DNA of 64,000 bases from an uncultured Acidobacteriia bacterium (lineage in GTDB: Bacteria > Acidobacteriota > Terriglobia > Bryobacterales > Bryobacteraceae). Both the position numbers and the translations under genes were made by a program. Below, piece after piece: positions 53,621-62,944 of the stretch. The stretch lies in the NCBI GenBank assembly GCA_903875575.1, contig CAIQWJ010000030.1:24611-88610 (forward strand), read 5' to 3'. Numbering within the stretch: position 1 is the stretch's first letter; each line of letters opens with the position of its first letter. Under the pieces are notes generated by a model. That model ran no database searches. It was not told the DNA's origin and was given only the letters and a program-made list of their open reading frames with translations.

Positions 53621-55336
53621 ATGGAATTCGCGCAACATCTCAAAGCACAGGTAGACATCGTCAACGTCGTCTCCGAATACGTGCGCCTGCGCCGCATCGG
53701 CAATCGCCTGACCGGCCTCTGCCCCTTCCATAACGAAAAGACTCCATCCTTCTCCATCCGCGCCGATCACCAGTTCTTCCGCTGTTTTGGCTGTGACGCC
53801 AAAGGCGACGTCCTGAACTTCGTCATGATGATCGAGGGCATCACCTTCTGGGAGGCCCTGAAGAAACTGGCCGAGCAGAACGGCATTCCGCTCCCCAAGC
53901 AATCTCTTGCCAGCGACGACACCACCAAACTCCGCGCCGCGCTCTACGAAATGCACGAAATCGCGGCCGACCACTTCCGCGAAAACCTCTTCGGCAACGC
54001 TGGTGCCTCCACCCGTGCGTACCTAAAGCAGCGCGGCGTAACCGAAGAATCCGTCCACCAGTTCGGCATCGGTCTCGCGGATTCCGGCGCGCGCCTGCAA
54101 CGCCTGCTCGAAGCCCGCCGCTTCTCGAAGGAACAGATGGAGGCCTCCGGCCTGGTGGGACGCCGCGAAGATGGCTCGCTTTACGACCGATTTCGCAAAC
54201 GCCTGATGTTCCCCATCCACAGCGAGACAGGCAAGATCATCGGCTTCGGCGGCCGCGCGCTCGATCCCGACGAAGCGGCGAAGTACATGAACTCGCCCGA
54301 AACCGAGATCTACAAGAAATCCCAGATCCTCTTCAACCTGAACCGGGCGAAGAAGACCGCCATGCAGACCGACCGCATCGTTCTTGTGGAAGGTTATATG
54401 GACGTGATCGGTGCCACCCAGGCGGGTGTCGTGGAAGCTGTCGCCACCTGCGGGACTGCCCTCACGACCCAGCAGATCCGTGCCATGAAGCGTCACAGCC
54501 AGAATCTGCATCTCAATTTCGATCCGGATTCGGCAGGCACCAAAGCGGCGGCGCGTTCCATCGATTTGCTGCTCGAAGAGAGCATGCGCGTTCGTGTCGT
54601 GGAACTGGAAGGTGGACTCGATCCCGACGAATTCTGCAAGGAACATGGCGCCGAAACTTATCGGGCCCGCGTGGATAACGCGAAGTCTTATTTCTACTGG
54701 CTGGCCGACCGCGCCCGCGGAAAATTCAATATGCGCGATCCTCTGGGCCGCACGGATGCCTTTCAGTCTCTGCTTCCCGCGATCCAGGGTCTCGGCACCG
54801 AGATTGAACGTTACACCGTAGCCAACGACCTCGCAGGTTATCTCGGGGTGGAAGCCGGTCTGGTCCTCCAGCATTTCAAGAAGATGGCGGCGGATCGCGT
54901 CGAGCGCCGTCCTCTGCCAAGGGCGGAATTAACGGCACATTCCACCGACCGTATCCTGCTGCCGCTTTTGCTCCAGAATGACGACGCCCGTCCGCAACTG
55001 GTGGCGGCGCTTCGCGATATGACCGCGCCCCGCATGGGCGCAACCGGCCCGCTCTACGTGACGATAATGGCCATGCACGAAGCCGGCGAGTCCATCAGCT
55101 TTGTGACGGTGCACGAGCGCCTTCCGGAAGGGCTTCGAAAACTTCTCGAAGATATAGTCCTGAAGGACGATATAACAGTTGCCACCCTGGAAGATGGCTT
55201 AGCCTGCATAGAGGCCTGGCGGCGGGAGAGTCAGGGCGAGGCGGAACGCGATCTCAAAGCGCAGATTCGCCAGGCGGAGCGGGAAGGGCGGTTTGACGAT
55301 GCTCTGCGCCTGATGACATTGTTGAAGAAAGGGTAA
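53621..55336 (+). CDS. dnaG: DNA primase
   Basis: This 571-residue primase makes RNA primers for replication. The N-terminal CHC2 zinc finger has C34, H37, C55 and C58 (LCPFHNEK, FRCFGCDAK). The TOPRIM catalytic domain has LVEGYMDVIGATQAG (about 255-270) and FDPDSAGTKAA. The C-terminal region binds the helicase. Its ATG 53621 gives the expected MEFAQHLKAQVDIV start. The 345-base gap after it carries no gene but probably the rpoD promoter. Confidence 0.96.
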   Translation: MEFAQHLKAQVDIVNVVSEYVRLRRIGNRLTGLCPFHNEKTPSFSIRADHQFFRCFGCDAKGDVLNFVMMIEGITFWEALKKLAEQNGIPLPKQSLASDDTTKLRAALYEMHEIAADHFRENLFGNAGASTRAYLKQRGVTEESVHQFGIGLADSGARLQRLLEARRFSKEQMEASGLVGRREDGSLYDRFRKRLMFPIHSETGKIIGFGGRALDPDEAAKYMNSPETEIYKKSQILFNLNRAKKTAMQTDRIVLVEGYMDVIGATQAGVVEAVATCGTALTTQQIRAMKRHSQNLHLNFDPDSAGTKAAARSIDLLLEESMRVRVVELEGGLDPDEFCKEHGAETYRARVDNAKSYFYWLADRARGKFNMRDPLGRTDAFQSLLPAIQGLGTEIERYTVANDLAGYLGVEAGLVLQHFKKMAADRVERRPLPRAELTAHSTDRILLPLLLQNDDARPQLVAALRDMTAPRMGATGPLYVTIMAMHEAGESISFVTVHERLPEGLRKLLEDIVLKDDITVATLEDGLACIEAWRRESQGEAERDLKAQIRQAEREGRFDDALRLMTLLKKG

Positions 55337-55681
55337 GAGCCCGAAAACTCAGCTTCCTCTGCAACGTTTGGTCGGTGTCCGGCCACTCTGCATTTGTGTG
55401 GTGTTCAATTGGCGCGGTCTTCGTCGTCTTCCGGCAGGCAAAATGTCATGCCGCAAAATCGTTGTACAATGGAGCGAGAAACGGCAGGAGTTGATTCCGG
55501 TTGAGTGGCGTGCTGCCCCGTTTGGCCGCATGATTCGATCCGAATTTGTCGGGCGCTCGGGCCGCGGGCGTTTCAATTGGAAATTTTCTCTTGCCTGGTA
55601 ACATGCAATGCCGGACCAATGCTTCGCCGGGCCGTCGGTAAGGCACTTTCGATAGGGGCACTTAAGGATGGGGGGCAATCA
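55337..55681 (+). other. Gene-free stretch between dnaG and rpoD
   Basis: I see no convincing gene in these 345 bases. The sequence is less GC-rich around 55440-55475 and 55575-55605. It contains a TACAAT at 55465-55470 and, near 55577, a TTGGAA to TAACAT pair about 16 bases apart, either of which may be an rpoD promoter (weak matches). A start at ATG 55619 would extend RpoD by 21 residues that look unrelated to sigma factors. Confidence 0.35.
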
Positions 55682-57397
55682 GTGGCGGAAGACAAGTTCG
55701 AGGCCGTCGACGCGCTTGCTCTCGTGAGCAGGGAAGCCGGTCTTGGCCTTTACGACGACGGTCACGACATTCTGCCTCAGGATGCCGACGAAGTAACGGA
55801 AAGCGCGCTTGCTGTGGATGGTGCGCTGGACGACAAGGGCGCTGACCGTCAGAACGACGACGGGGAGGACGTCCTCGATGTAGACCCTCTCGACAAGACA
55901 CACGATCCGGTTCGCCTCTATCTGCGCGAGATGGGTTCAGTCAAGCTCCTGAATCGCGAAGGCGAGATTGGTATTGCGCGTCGTATTGAGCGCGGCCAGA
56001 AGAAGGTCCGGCGAATTCTGTCGCGTTGCCCCGTGGTGATTCAGGAACTTGTACACATGGGCTCTGAGATTCAGGCCGGTACCCTCGATGCCCGCGCGAT
56101 TCTCCTGATCAATGATCCTGACCTGAATGTGGTTGACGAGGACGATGAACTGGAACGTGTGCAGGACCCCGGCACCATCGATGCGATGGCGGTCGACTGC
56201 GAGAAGCTGGCCGTGATGCGACGGAAGTTCCTGCAGTTACGTGAGAAACTCGTGGCCGTTCCGCGGCAGAGCAAACCGAAGCAGAATCGGCACCTGCGAT
56301 GGGAACTGGCGCGCCTTGCCGTCGGGATCTCCCGCATTGCCTGCGCTTTGCCCCTGCAACACGCGGCGGTGAAGAGTCTGATTGCCTGTCTGCGTCGCGC
56401 TGTCGACGAAGTTCGCCCGCTCGAACAGCAGGTTGCCCGGAATCATCGCGCCATTGAGGCCGCTGAGAACCAGCCCTTGACGTTAACGGAGTCCAGCGAG
56501 CACAGGGCTGCTGAAGCCTCAACTCATAAGACGGATAAACTCCGTGAACTGCGTCGCGAACAACGGCAGCTGGCCGAGGCCATGAAGCAACTGGAAGACA
56601 GGTTCGGTGCTCCCGCCACGGAAATGCGTCGGGCCATGGAACAGGTTCATCGCGCGGACCACGACGCCGATTGCGCCCGCCAGGAGCTGATTGAGGCTAA
56701 TCTCCGCCTGGTTGTCAGCATCGCAAAACGTTATAACAACCGGGGGCTTCACTTTCTCGACCTGATTCAGGAAGGCAACATCGGTCTGATGAAGGCCGTG
56801 GAGAAATTCGAATACCGCCGCGGCTATAAGTTTTCCACCTATGCCACCTGGTGGGTCCGCCAGGCGATTACCCGCGCCATTGCCGATCAGGCCCGCACCA
56901 TCCGCATTCCGGTGCACATGATCGAAACCATCAACAAGCTGATTCGAACCTCGCGCGCTATGGTGCAGGAATTGGGCAGGGAACCGACGAACGAAGAACT
57001 GGGGGAGCGTATGGGCATGCCTGTCCAGAAAATCCGTAAGGTGATGCGAATCGCTCAGGAACCTGTCTCGCTCGAAACTCCCGTTGGCGAGGAAGACGAG
57101 TCACATCTGGGGGATTTCATCGTGGATGCCGCGCACCTTTCGCCCGCCGAGCAGATGGTGAACGTCAACCTCCATGATCAGACGGCGGAAGTCCTCAAGA
57201 GCCTCTCGCCACGCGAGGAAAAGATCATTCGCATGCGCTTCGGTCTCGAAGACGGCAGCGAACACACCCTTGAGGAAGTAGGCAGCAGCTTTGCCGTGAG
57301 GCGCGAAAGAATCCGGCAGATTGAAGCCAAGGCCCTCAGGAAGCTTCGGCACCCCAGCCGCAGCTACAGGCTCAAGACGTTCGTCGAAGAAGCTTAA
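55682..57397 (+). CDS. rpoD: RNA polymerase primary sigma factor (RpoD)
   Basis: This 571-residue sigma factor starts at GTG 55682, with AAGGATGGGGGG just upstream. It has region 1.2 ([22 protein letters not shown]), a long non-conserved region, regions 2.1-2.4 ([42 protein letters not shown] around residue 383), region 3 and region 4.2 helix-turn-helix ([22 protein letters not shown]). It recognises -35/-10 promoters of housekeeping genes. An acidic N-terminal segment ([13 protein letters not shown]) is typical of region 1.1. Neighbourhood dnaG-rpoD is the macromolecular synthesis arrangement, lacking rpsU here. Confidence 0.96.
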   Translation: MAEDKFEAVDALALVSREAGLGLYDDGHDILPQDADEVTESALAVDGALDDKGADRQNDDGEDVLDVDPLDKTHDPVRLYLREMGSVKLLNREGEIGIARRIERGQKKVRRILSRCPVVIQELVHMGSEIQAGTLDARAILLINDPDLNVVDEDDELERVQDPGTIDAMAVDCEKLAVMRRKFLQLREKLVAVPRQSKPKQNRHLRWELARLAVGISRIACALPLQHAAVKSLIACLRRAVDEVRPLEQQVARNHRAIEAAENQPLTLTESSEHRAAEASTHKTDKLRELRREQRQLAEAMKQLEDRFGAPATEMRRAMEQVHRADHDADCARQELIEANLRLVVSIAKRYNNRGLHFLDLIQEGNIGLMKAVEKFEYRRGYKFSTYATWWVRQAITRAIADQARTIRIPVHMIETINKLIRTSRAMVQELGREPTNEELGERMGMPVQKIRKVMRIAQEPVSLETPVGEEDESHLGDFIVDAAHLSPAEQMVNVNLHDQTAEVLKSLSPREEKIIRMRFGLEDGSEHTLEEVGSSFAVRRERIRQIEAKALRKLRHPSRSYRLKTFVEEA

Positions 57398-57413
57398 TCA
57401 CGCTTCCGCGTCT

Positions 57414-58166
57414 TCACTTCACCTTCGATTTCGCCGCCAGCACCTTCACTTCCGCCGGTAAATCGAACCTGCCGGCAGGTATGCTCGCCCTGTAAGTTAC
57501 TTTCTCAATGTGGATCGCCATCGTCTGCCCCATGGCCGCCTGCGTCATCAGAAAAGGGGTCTGCACCCCGTCAACCGTGCGGTAGTCGGAGAGCAGCATC
57601 TCCACGGGGATGTTCCCCATCGCGGTCGGCAGCGTCTGCGTCATCTTCGAAATGAGTCCCGAATCCCGGTCGAAATAGAAGTACTCCGCCGTTCCGCTCG
57701 TCGGCGTCATTTCCACCTTCCACGCGGGCTTACCGCCCACTTCTTCTGATCCGAGCGTAACGGCCGACTTGTAGAATTCCTTCCAGTCCGTGAGTACAGA
57801 AATGCGCGAAGCCCGTTTCACCGCTTCGCGCTCCTCTCCATCCTTGATTCGTGGCCCTTGCAGGACATTCGACTCCCAAGCCACCTCGCCATCAAATCCC
57901 TCTTCGATCTTCCCAAGACCGGGCAGTTCCATGACAGTGTAAGCCTTCGGTCCCTGTTGATACATCTGAAATGACCCTGCCAGGTTCCTGCCGACCACCT
58001 CCACTGTGCCCGTCATCACCGCGTTCTGCGCGTCCCCGAGGGACTTCACGCCCCCTTCCCTGTCGATGCTTCGCTGGATCAGACTCTCGCCGGAAGGCGG
58101 ATCTGCCGCGAATGTGAGGGAGGCCAGTCCCAGGGACACCGTGGCGAGAGCGAGGGCGATCTTCAT
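57414..58166 (-). CDS. Outer membrane lipoprotein-sorting protein-like (LolA/LolB-type) secreted protein
   Basis: This 250-residue protein starts at ATG 58166 (an upstream extension in frame has no signal) with a signal peptide (about 1-20, LASLTFAADPP). The body is an 11-stranded beta fold in outline: GTVEVVGRNLAGSFQMYQQGPKAY, KIEEGFDGEVAWESN, WKVEMTPTSGTAEYFYFDRDSGLI. Such DUF4292/LolA-like proteins carry lipids or lipoproteins through the periplasm; the exact partner is unknown. It is 16 bases from the rpoD stop on the opposite strand. Confidence 0.75.
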   Translation of the reverse strand: MKIALALATVSLGLASLTFAADPPSGESLIQRSIDREGGVKSLGDAQNAVMTGTVEVVGRNLAGSFQMYQQGPKAYTVMELPGLGKIEEGFDGEVAWESNVLQGPRIKDGEEREAVKRASRISVLTDWKEFYKSAVTLGSEEVGGKPAWKVEMTPTSGTAEYFYFDRDSGLISKMTQTLPTAMGNIPVEMLLSDYRTVDGVQTPFLMTQAAMGQTMAIHIEKVTYRASIPAGRFDLPAEVKVLAAKSKVK

Positions 58167-58288
58167 GAATTCAGGGTAACGCCGGGCTTCATCCCGGACC
58201 ACCTCGGGTCCGGACGGGGAGTCGCAATTATTGGGGCACGGCCTGGAACTAAATCCCGGTCGTCCGCAATACCCTACAGAGTACCCAA

Positions 58289-58342
58289 GGGCCGCCGAGC
58301 ATTTCCGTAATACCCTTACAACCCTCATGGCATCGGCGGCCC
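58289..58342. repeat. 10-bp inverted repeat with 34-base loop and ATACCCT direct repeats
   Basis: gggccgccga (58289-58298) and tcggcggccc (58333-58342) are exact reverse complements, 34 bases apart. Nearby, aataccctaca (58268-58278) and aatacccttaca (58309-58320) are near-identical direct repeats, the second inside the loop. The element lies in a 200-base gene-free gap between two minus-strand genes and might form a terminator for the M1 peptidase message or a regulatory site. Confidence 0.4.
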
Positions 58343-58366
58343 GTCCCTCTTTCTCAACTAAGGTCC

Positions 58367-60334
58367 TTATTTCTTAAGAACATCGTTGACTCGGTCATTG
58401 TCCGGAATCACATGGTCCGGATCAAGTGTAATCGTCACCACCGGTTGCGTGCTGTCCAGCGTGAACGCATAAGTTCCTTTGTTCAGCCATGTCTCCGCAG
58501 GAAGTCTTACCCGCGTAGTAGAACTGTCTCCAAACGTCACCTGCACCGTATTTGGCAATACCAGTTGCCCCAGATTCGCAATCGTAATTGTGACGCCCTG
58601 TTTGAAGTCTCCTTTCACGTATTGCGCGTCCTTCACCGCCATGTCCAGCGTCCAGTTATTCAGGAACCACCCGCGCCAGAAGTAAGCCAGATCCTCGCCA
58701 CCTTCGCTCTCCATTTCGCGGAAGAAGTCTGAGGGCGAAGGGTGTTTGAAGGCCCAGTCCTGTATGTACTTGCGGAAAGCCCAGTCGAACCGTTCCGGGC
58801 CCAGAATCTGCTCTCGCAGAAGTGTCAGCCCATACGCAGCTTTGAAATAGCTGACGGGATGAGTCAAGGCACCAGTGAAACCATCGGCCCGGGTCAGAAT
58901 GCTCGGAGCCGCGGCGTTGTTCAGAACTTTGAGAATAGTATCCGCGGGTTCACCCCCGGCTGAGTACTCCGAATCGCGCTTGGGTCCGAACTTGCCGCCT
59001 TCAAACTCATCGGATTCGAAGATATCAATGAACGTATTAAACCCCTCGTCCATAAATGCGTTGCGCCGTTCGTTAGAGCCAACAATCATCGGAAACCATG
59101 TGTGCCCAATCTCATGCGCGCTGATCCAGAACAACTGCTTACCCTTGTCCGGAATGCCATCGAACACAATCCCCGGATATTCCATTCCGGTGGAGAATCC
59201 CGCTACATTGATCGCCGCCGGATAAGGGTAGGGAAACCACTTCTTCGAGAACTGTTCCACGGCGTGTTTCATGACGGCTGTCGATTGCCCCCACGCCTCC
59301 TCCCCTGCACTTTCCGGCGGGTAGGCGGACATCGCCAATGACGTCTTGCCATCGGGCAGATTGATCCGCGCGGCATCGATCACGAAAGCGCTCGATGCGC
59401 TGAAAGCCACGTCCCGGGTATTGTCCATATGGAAATGCCACGTCAGCGTGCCCGAAGCCTTCGGCCGGCTGGCGGGGGAATCCACCTCCTCCGGCGTCCG
59501 GATCATTACGGTCTTGTCGCTGGCCCGCGCCTGCGCCAAACGGTCGATTTGCGCCTTCGTCAGCACGTCCTGCGGGTTCTTCAATTCGCCGGAACCGACC
59601 AGCATCATGTTCGCAGGCGCAGTCACAAAGTAGTCGAAATGACCGTATTCCAGATAGAATTCCGAGCCGATGAACGGCTCGGTATCCCAGCCCCGAAGAT
59701 CGTCATAAACGGCCATGCGCGGATACCACTGCGCCATGTCGTAAATCTCCGCCTTCTTCGACATTCCCCATGATGTGCGGTTACCCCAGGTGCCCGGAAT
59801 TGCGTAGTGGTATGCGATGTGCAGCTTGACCTGCCCTTTGGCCTTTAGTGGTTGCGCCAGTCGTAATTGCACGCGCGTGTCGGAGACCACGTAGTCGACT
59901 TTTGCCGTCCTTCCTCCCGTCGTTTCCACTTCCACCGAATCGAAGACCATGCCTTCCGTGAATTGCGTTCTTCCGCGTCCTCCGGCCGCGTTGGCTCGGG
60001 CGTCCTTGCGATAGGAGTTCTGCTCCACCTGCATCCAAAGGCTGGGCAGCGGGGTGGGGCTGTTGTTGGTGTAAGTCAGTACTTCGGTCGCGCTCAGTTG
60101 CTTGCCAGTCGTGTCCAGATTGGCATGAATCTCATAGTCGGCCGTGTTCTGCCAGTAGTCCGGCCCCGGCGCGCCGTTGCCTGCGCGGTAGCTGTTGACC
60201 GGGTCGGGAAGCGTCAAAGGGGCGAAAGTTTTGTTTGGATCGTAGGCCGTCTGTGCCGTGGGCGTCTGGGCGATGGCAATGCCGCAGTACAACGCAGCCG
60301 TGAGATGCCGAAGGAATACGTGGCGGAAATTCAT
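58367..60334 (-). CDS. M1 family metallopeptidase (aminopeptidase N-like)
   Basis: This 655-residue secreted peptidase starts at ATG 60334, with GAGG seven bases upstream (ATG 60346 and a longer reading also exist). Signal peptide about 1-23 (LYCGIAIAQT). Catalytic zinc site H407-E408-I-G-H411, then 18 residues to E430, fits HExxH-x18-E. The usual GxMEN exopeptidase motif is represented by FSTGMEYPGI, that is Glu-Tyr-Pro instead of Glu-Asn, so N-terminal amino group recognition may differ from classic aminopeptidases. It likely processes peptides in the periplasm. Confidence 0.92.
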   Translation of the reverse strand: MNFRHVFLRHLTAALYCGIAIAQTPTAQTAYDPNKTFAPLTLPDPVNSYRAGNGAPGPDYWQNTADYEIHANLDTTGKQLSATEVLTYTNNSPTPLPSLWMQVEQNSYRKDARANAAGGRGRTQFTEGMVFDSVEVETTGGRTAKVDYVVSDTRVQLRLAQPLKAKGQVKLHIAYHYAIPGTWGNRTSWGMSKKAEIYDMAQWYPRMAVYDDLRGWDTEPFIGSEFYLEYGHFDYFVTAPANMMLVGSGELKNPQDVLTKAQIDRLAQARASDKTVMIRTPEEVDSPASRPKASGTLTWHFHMDNTRDVAFSASSAFVIDAARINLPDGKTSLAMSAYPPESAGEEAWGQSTAVMKHAVEQFSKKWFPYPYPAAINVAGFSTGMEYPGIVFDGIPDKGKQLFWISAHEIGHTWFPMIVGSNERRNAFMDEGFNTFIDIFESDEFEGGKFGPKRDSEYSAGGEPADTILKVLNNAAAPSILTRADGFTGALTHPVSYFKAAYGLTLLREQILGPERFDWAFRKYIQDWAFKHPSPSDFFREMESEGGEDLAYFWRGWFLNNWTLDMAVKDAQYVKGDFKQGVTITIANLGQLVLPNTVQVTFGDSSTTRVRLPAETWLNKGTYAFTLDSTQPVVTITLDPDHVIPDNDRVNDVLKK

Positions 60335-60464
60335 GAAGTGCCTCATTTCGCAGGAGAGTTTTAACGCAGGGCGAAGTGGATGCGCGGGGGACATGCGCCG
60401 CGGAAGAGCGGGGACCAATGCACCATGGCAATGTCCTTCTTCCACATACTACAACAGGTGCGCC

Positions 60465-60827
60465 TTATCGCGAGACCGCTTCAGGCAGTCGCAGGTCCAG
60501 CTTCACAACCTCTGTCTGCAGTGTGTATTTTGCGATCCGGATATGCACCCGCCCACCCGGTCTGGTCACTTCGATATCGCTCGCGTGTACCGGAAGGCTC
60601 AGTTCGTCCGCCTTCCGCAGAATTGCATTCGTCAAAGCTGTGTCGGAAAGTGCCGTCGAATCCGAACCTGCCGCCAGATCCCGCATGTAGCGGTCCAGAC
60701 GAAAATTGTCCATATAGGCGAACCCCGCGATGACCAGCAGCGTGAGCAGGGTTCCGAGTATTGCTATGCCGCCCAACAAACGCCAAAGCGGCAGCCGGGG
60801 CGCAGCCTCCGCCACAGGAGCAGTCAC
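60465..60827 (-). CDS. Small membrane-anchored protein of unknown function
   Basis: This 120-residue protein starts at GTG 60827, whose bases overlap the TGA of the upstream gene (GTGA), so translation is coupled. It has one transmembrane helix (about 20-40, LLGGIAILGTLLTLLVIAGF) and a C-terminal periplasmic part (about 45-120) with DLRLPEAVSR at the end. No family is recognised. A longer reading from 60908 overlaps the neighbour by 85 bases and is less likely. Confidence 0.6.
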   Translation of the reverse strand: MTAPVAEAAPRLPLWRLLGGIAILGTLLTLLVIAGFAYMDNFRLDRYMRDLAAGSDSTALSDTALTNAILRKADELSLPVHASDIEVTRPGGRVHIRIAKYTLQTEVVKLDLRLPEAVSR

Positions 60828-61324
60828 GGGCGATGGTCCGTTTCGCTGTTGTCGCCAGCCTTTGTCTCCGCGAAAAGCTCGTCCCAGATACTGCCCTGTT
60901 CCGTCCACGCAGGCGACACCGGACCGGAGATCTGCACTTCATCCACGTTCAGCTTGCCATGCCCATAAGGGCAGATGTATTCAATCTGCGGGCGGCCCAG
61001 CTGGAGCATATAACCCCACGAACCTGTTTCAATCGGCATTCGAAGGCGGCGCAGACACGTTCGGCACCTGTACCGCTGGTCCCACACCGCCAGATAGAAC
61101 AATCCGTAGGCGAACAGGAACCAGACACCGACCAGCGTGGTGTACACCAGATCGAACGGGAATTGGTAATAGTTGATGAACTGCAGCAGCGGGGTGTACG
61201 GTAGCCAGAAAAGGTTCAGGAACCACAGACTGCCGGTCGCGCCTGCGGCAGCAGCCGCCAGCTTCAGCAGCAGGTAGCCCCAGTAGTACACGTGAGACTT
61301 CACCGCAGGGAACGCGTCTCGCAT
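60824..61324 (-). CDS. Membrane protein with zinc-ribbon-like C-terminus, unknown function
   Basis: This 166-residue protein has two hydrophobic segments (about 12-45 and 60-85). A C-terminal segment carries CRTCLRRLR followed by ICPYGHGKLNV, which together form a plausible Cys-pair zinc ribbon (Cys, Cys, Cys, His). The domain is then followed by an acidic tail. The pairing with the following small protein (GTGA overlap) suggests a functional complex. No known function is assigned. The gene is divergent from the YkgJ-like gene. Confidence 0.6.
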   Translation of the reverse strand: MRDAFPAVKSHVYYWGYLLLKLAAAAAGATGSLWFLNLFWLPYTPLLQFINYYQFPFDLVYTTLVGVWFLFAYGLFYLAVWDQRYRCRTCLRRLRMPIETGSWGYMLQLGRPQIEYICPYGHGKLNVDEVQISGPVSPAWTEQGSIWDELFAETKAGDNSETDHRP

Positions 61325-61409
61325 GGAAAGTGCCCTCTCTTACCAATATACGGCAGAACGGTGCCTGCGGATTAGAGTTTGTGGAACTCAGCGGGCTAAA
61401 CTGAACCAA

Positions 61410-61808
61410 GTGCGCTTTGAATGCCAATCCGGTTGCACGAAGTGCTGCGACCAGCAGGGTTTTGTCTACCTCACGGAAGAGGATGTGACTCGCATTGCCA
61501 CCCATCTCGGTCTCTCGCAGCCGGTCTTTGAAAAGCGTTACCTGTACCGTACAAAACATCTTCGCCGCCTTCGCATCCCGCGTAAGGTGCAATGCATCTT
61601 TCTGAAGCCGGACGGTTGCTCCATTCACACCGTGAAACCCCTCCAGTGCAGCACGTTTCCTTTCTGGCCGGAACTGGTCGACGATAAGAGCGAATGGCGG
61701 AAGACCGGAAAGTGGTGCCCCGGCATCGGCAAGGGGCCCCTCGTAAACATAGAAGAGGCACAGGCCATCGCCCAGACAATGCGTGACGCCAATCCTCTGG
61801 ATCAATAG
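61410..61808 (+). CDS. YkgJ-type cysteine cluster protein
   Basis: This 132-residue protein starts most plausibly at GTG 61410, giving VRFECQSGCTKCC (C5, C9, C12, C13), the typical opening of the YkgJ family. Further Cys occur in VQCIFLKPDGCSIHTVKPLQC, so a metal centre or iron-sulfur site is likely. A longer reading from 61323 has unrelated extra sequence and would overlap the divergent gene. It lies 3 bases before a CPBP protease gene, which may be its partner. Function unknown; metal binding by family. Confidence 0.82.
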   Translation: MRFECQSGCTKCCDQQGFVYLTEEDVTRIATHLGLSQPVFEKRYLYRTKHLRRLRIPRKVQCIFLKPDGCSIHTVKPLQCSTFPFWPELVDDKSEWRKTGKWCPGIGKGPLVNIEEAQAIAQTMRDANPLDQ

Positions 61809-61811
61809 TTC

Positions 61812-62774
61812 ATGAACCAATTTCGCAGAGTCGTCGGAATTGGCTGGGTCCTGCTCATCGCAGTGGCCGCGGTTTACGCGCGCATGAAATCCGTGCCTGT
61901 TGCGGTGGCGTTGCCGCTGGTCGTGGCATTCCTCGTTGAATTTCCGTTCTACCTTCTTCCCGGTTTTGCCGCCGCCCGCGAAGTACTGCTTTCCGGGGGT
62001 AAAGCAAAAGCTGCGGCTTTTCTGTCCGTCAGCGCCGTCGCCCCGTGGCTGGTCTACGCCGTCGGTACCCGGCACTTCAATCTTCCGGCCCTGGCGGTAA
62101 TGTGCTGTATCGCCATCGTCCTCTGCTTCTGGTATGTGGCATTCCCGGCCGGCGCCGCTGCTGACCTCATTTATCTGGGCCTGTTCGCCGTGATCGTCCT
62201 GGCGAAGGTGTTCGCGAAGGTCTTCCCGGCACCCATCCCGAAGCTCGACGTTTCCGTCCTCGGCCACGTTATGCTAATCCGCGTCCTGGCATTCTCCTTC
62301 ATGGCGATCCGGGGCAACGCCGGAGCTGACTACCGCTTCTGGCCCGCGAAGCGCGAATGGCTACTCGGCCTGCAGTGGTTTGCCATCCTCATGCCTGCCG
62401 TGGTGGCCGCTTACTGGGGCCTCGGCCTCATGACCCTGCGTGCGCACCCGCTGAATATCTTCCTCGTGATCGGCACGTTTTTCGGAATTCTCTGGGTCAC
62501 GGCGATCTCCGAAGAGTTCATCTTTCGCGGTCTGTTGCAGCCCTGGCTGGAACGCTGGACCTCAAGCCCGGTCATCGGTCTGATTGTCACGGCGTTGCTG
62601 TTCGGAAGCGTACATCTCGGTTTCCACGGCCCGTTTCCGAACTGGCGGTTCTCCACGGTAGCCGCCGTCCTGGGCTTGTTCCTCGGCATGGCACGACGCA
62701 AAACCGGTGGAATTCAGGCCGGTATGGTCGCCCATGCGCTGGTGGTCGCGGTGTGGAAGATGTTCCTGGTGTGA
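61812..62774 (+). CDS. CPBP family intramembrane protease
   Basis: This 320-residue integral membrane protein has about eight transmembrane helices. The CPBP/CAAX-type catalytic motifs are visible: E234-E235-F-I-F-R239-G in ISEEFIFRGLLQPW, FGSVHLGFH, and the third site in MVAHALVVAVWK. Family members are prenyl-protein or bacteriocin-immunity-type endopeptidases acting within the membrane. An N-terminal FRRVVGIGWVLLIAVAAVYA segment is the first helix. It directly follows the YkgJ-like gene, with a 3-base gap. Confidence 0.85.
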   Translation: MNQFRRVVGIGWVLLIAVAAVYARMKSVPVAVALPLVVAFLVEFPFYLLPGFAAAREVLLSGGKAKAAAFLSVSAVAPWLVYAVGTRHFNLPALAVMCCIAIVLCFWYVAFPAGAAADLIYLGLFAVIVLAKVFAKVFPAPIPKLDVSVLGHVMLIRVLAFSFMAIRGNAGADYRFWPAKREWLLGLQWFAILMPAVVAAYWGLGLMTLRAHPLNIFLVIGTFFGILWVTAISEEFIFRGLLQPWLERWTSSPVIGLIVTALLFGSVHLGFHGPFPNWRFSTVAAVLGLFLGMARRKTGGIQAGMVAHALVVAVWKMFLV

Positions 62775-62944
62775 CTCGCCAAGGAAATATTCAGTTAAGA
62801 GAGAACGATTGGCCGGAGCTCCTTGTGGGAGACGGTAAGGTGTCAAGCTCTGCGCCGGACTATGGCACGGAGGCCCGGGGATCTGCGTCGGACGAAGACA
62901 CTTCGGGCTCTTGACGCAGTCAGGGTAGCGATCCGGACCATTTT

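Noticed and set aside
53528..53974. Longer minus-strand reading of the truncated haemoglobin up to 53974
   Set aside because: The extra sequence lies within dnaG and has no globin character; a GTG start with a fitting ribosome binding site gives the usual globin length.
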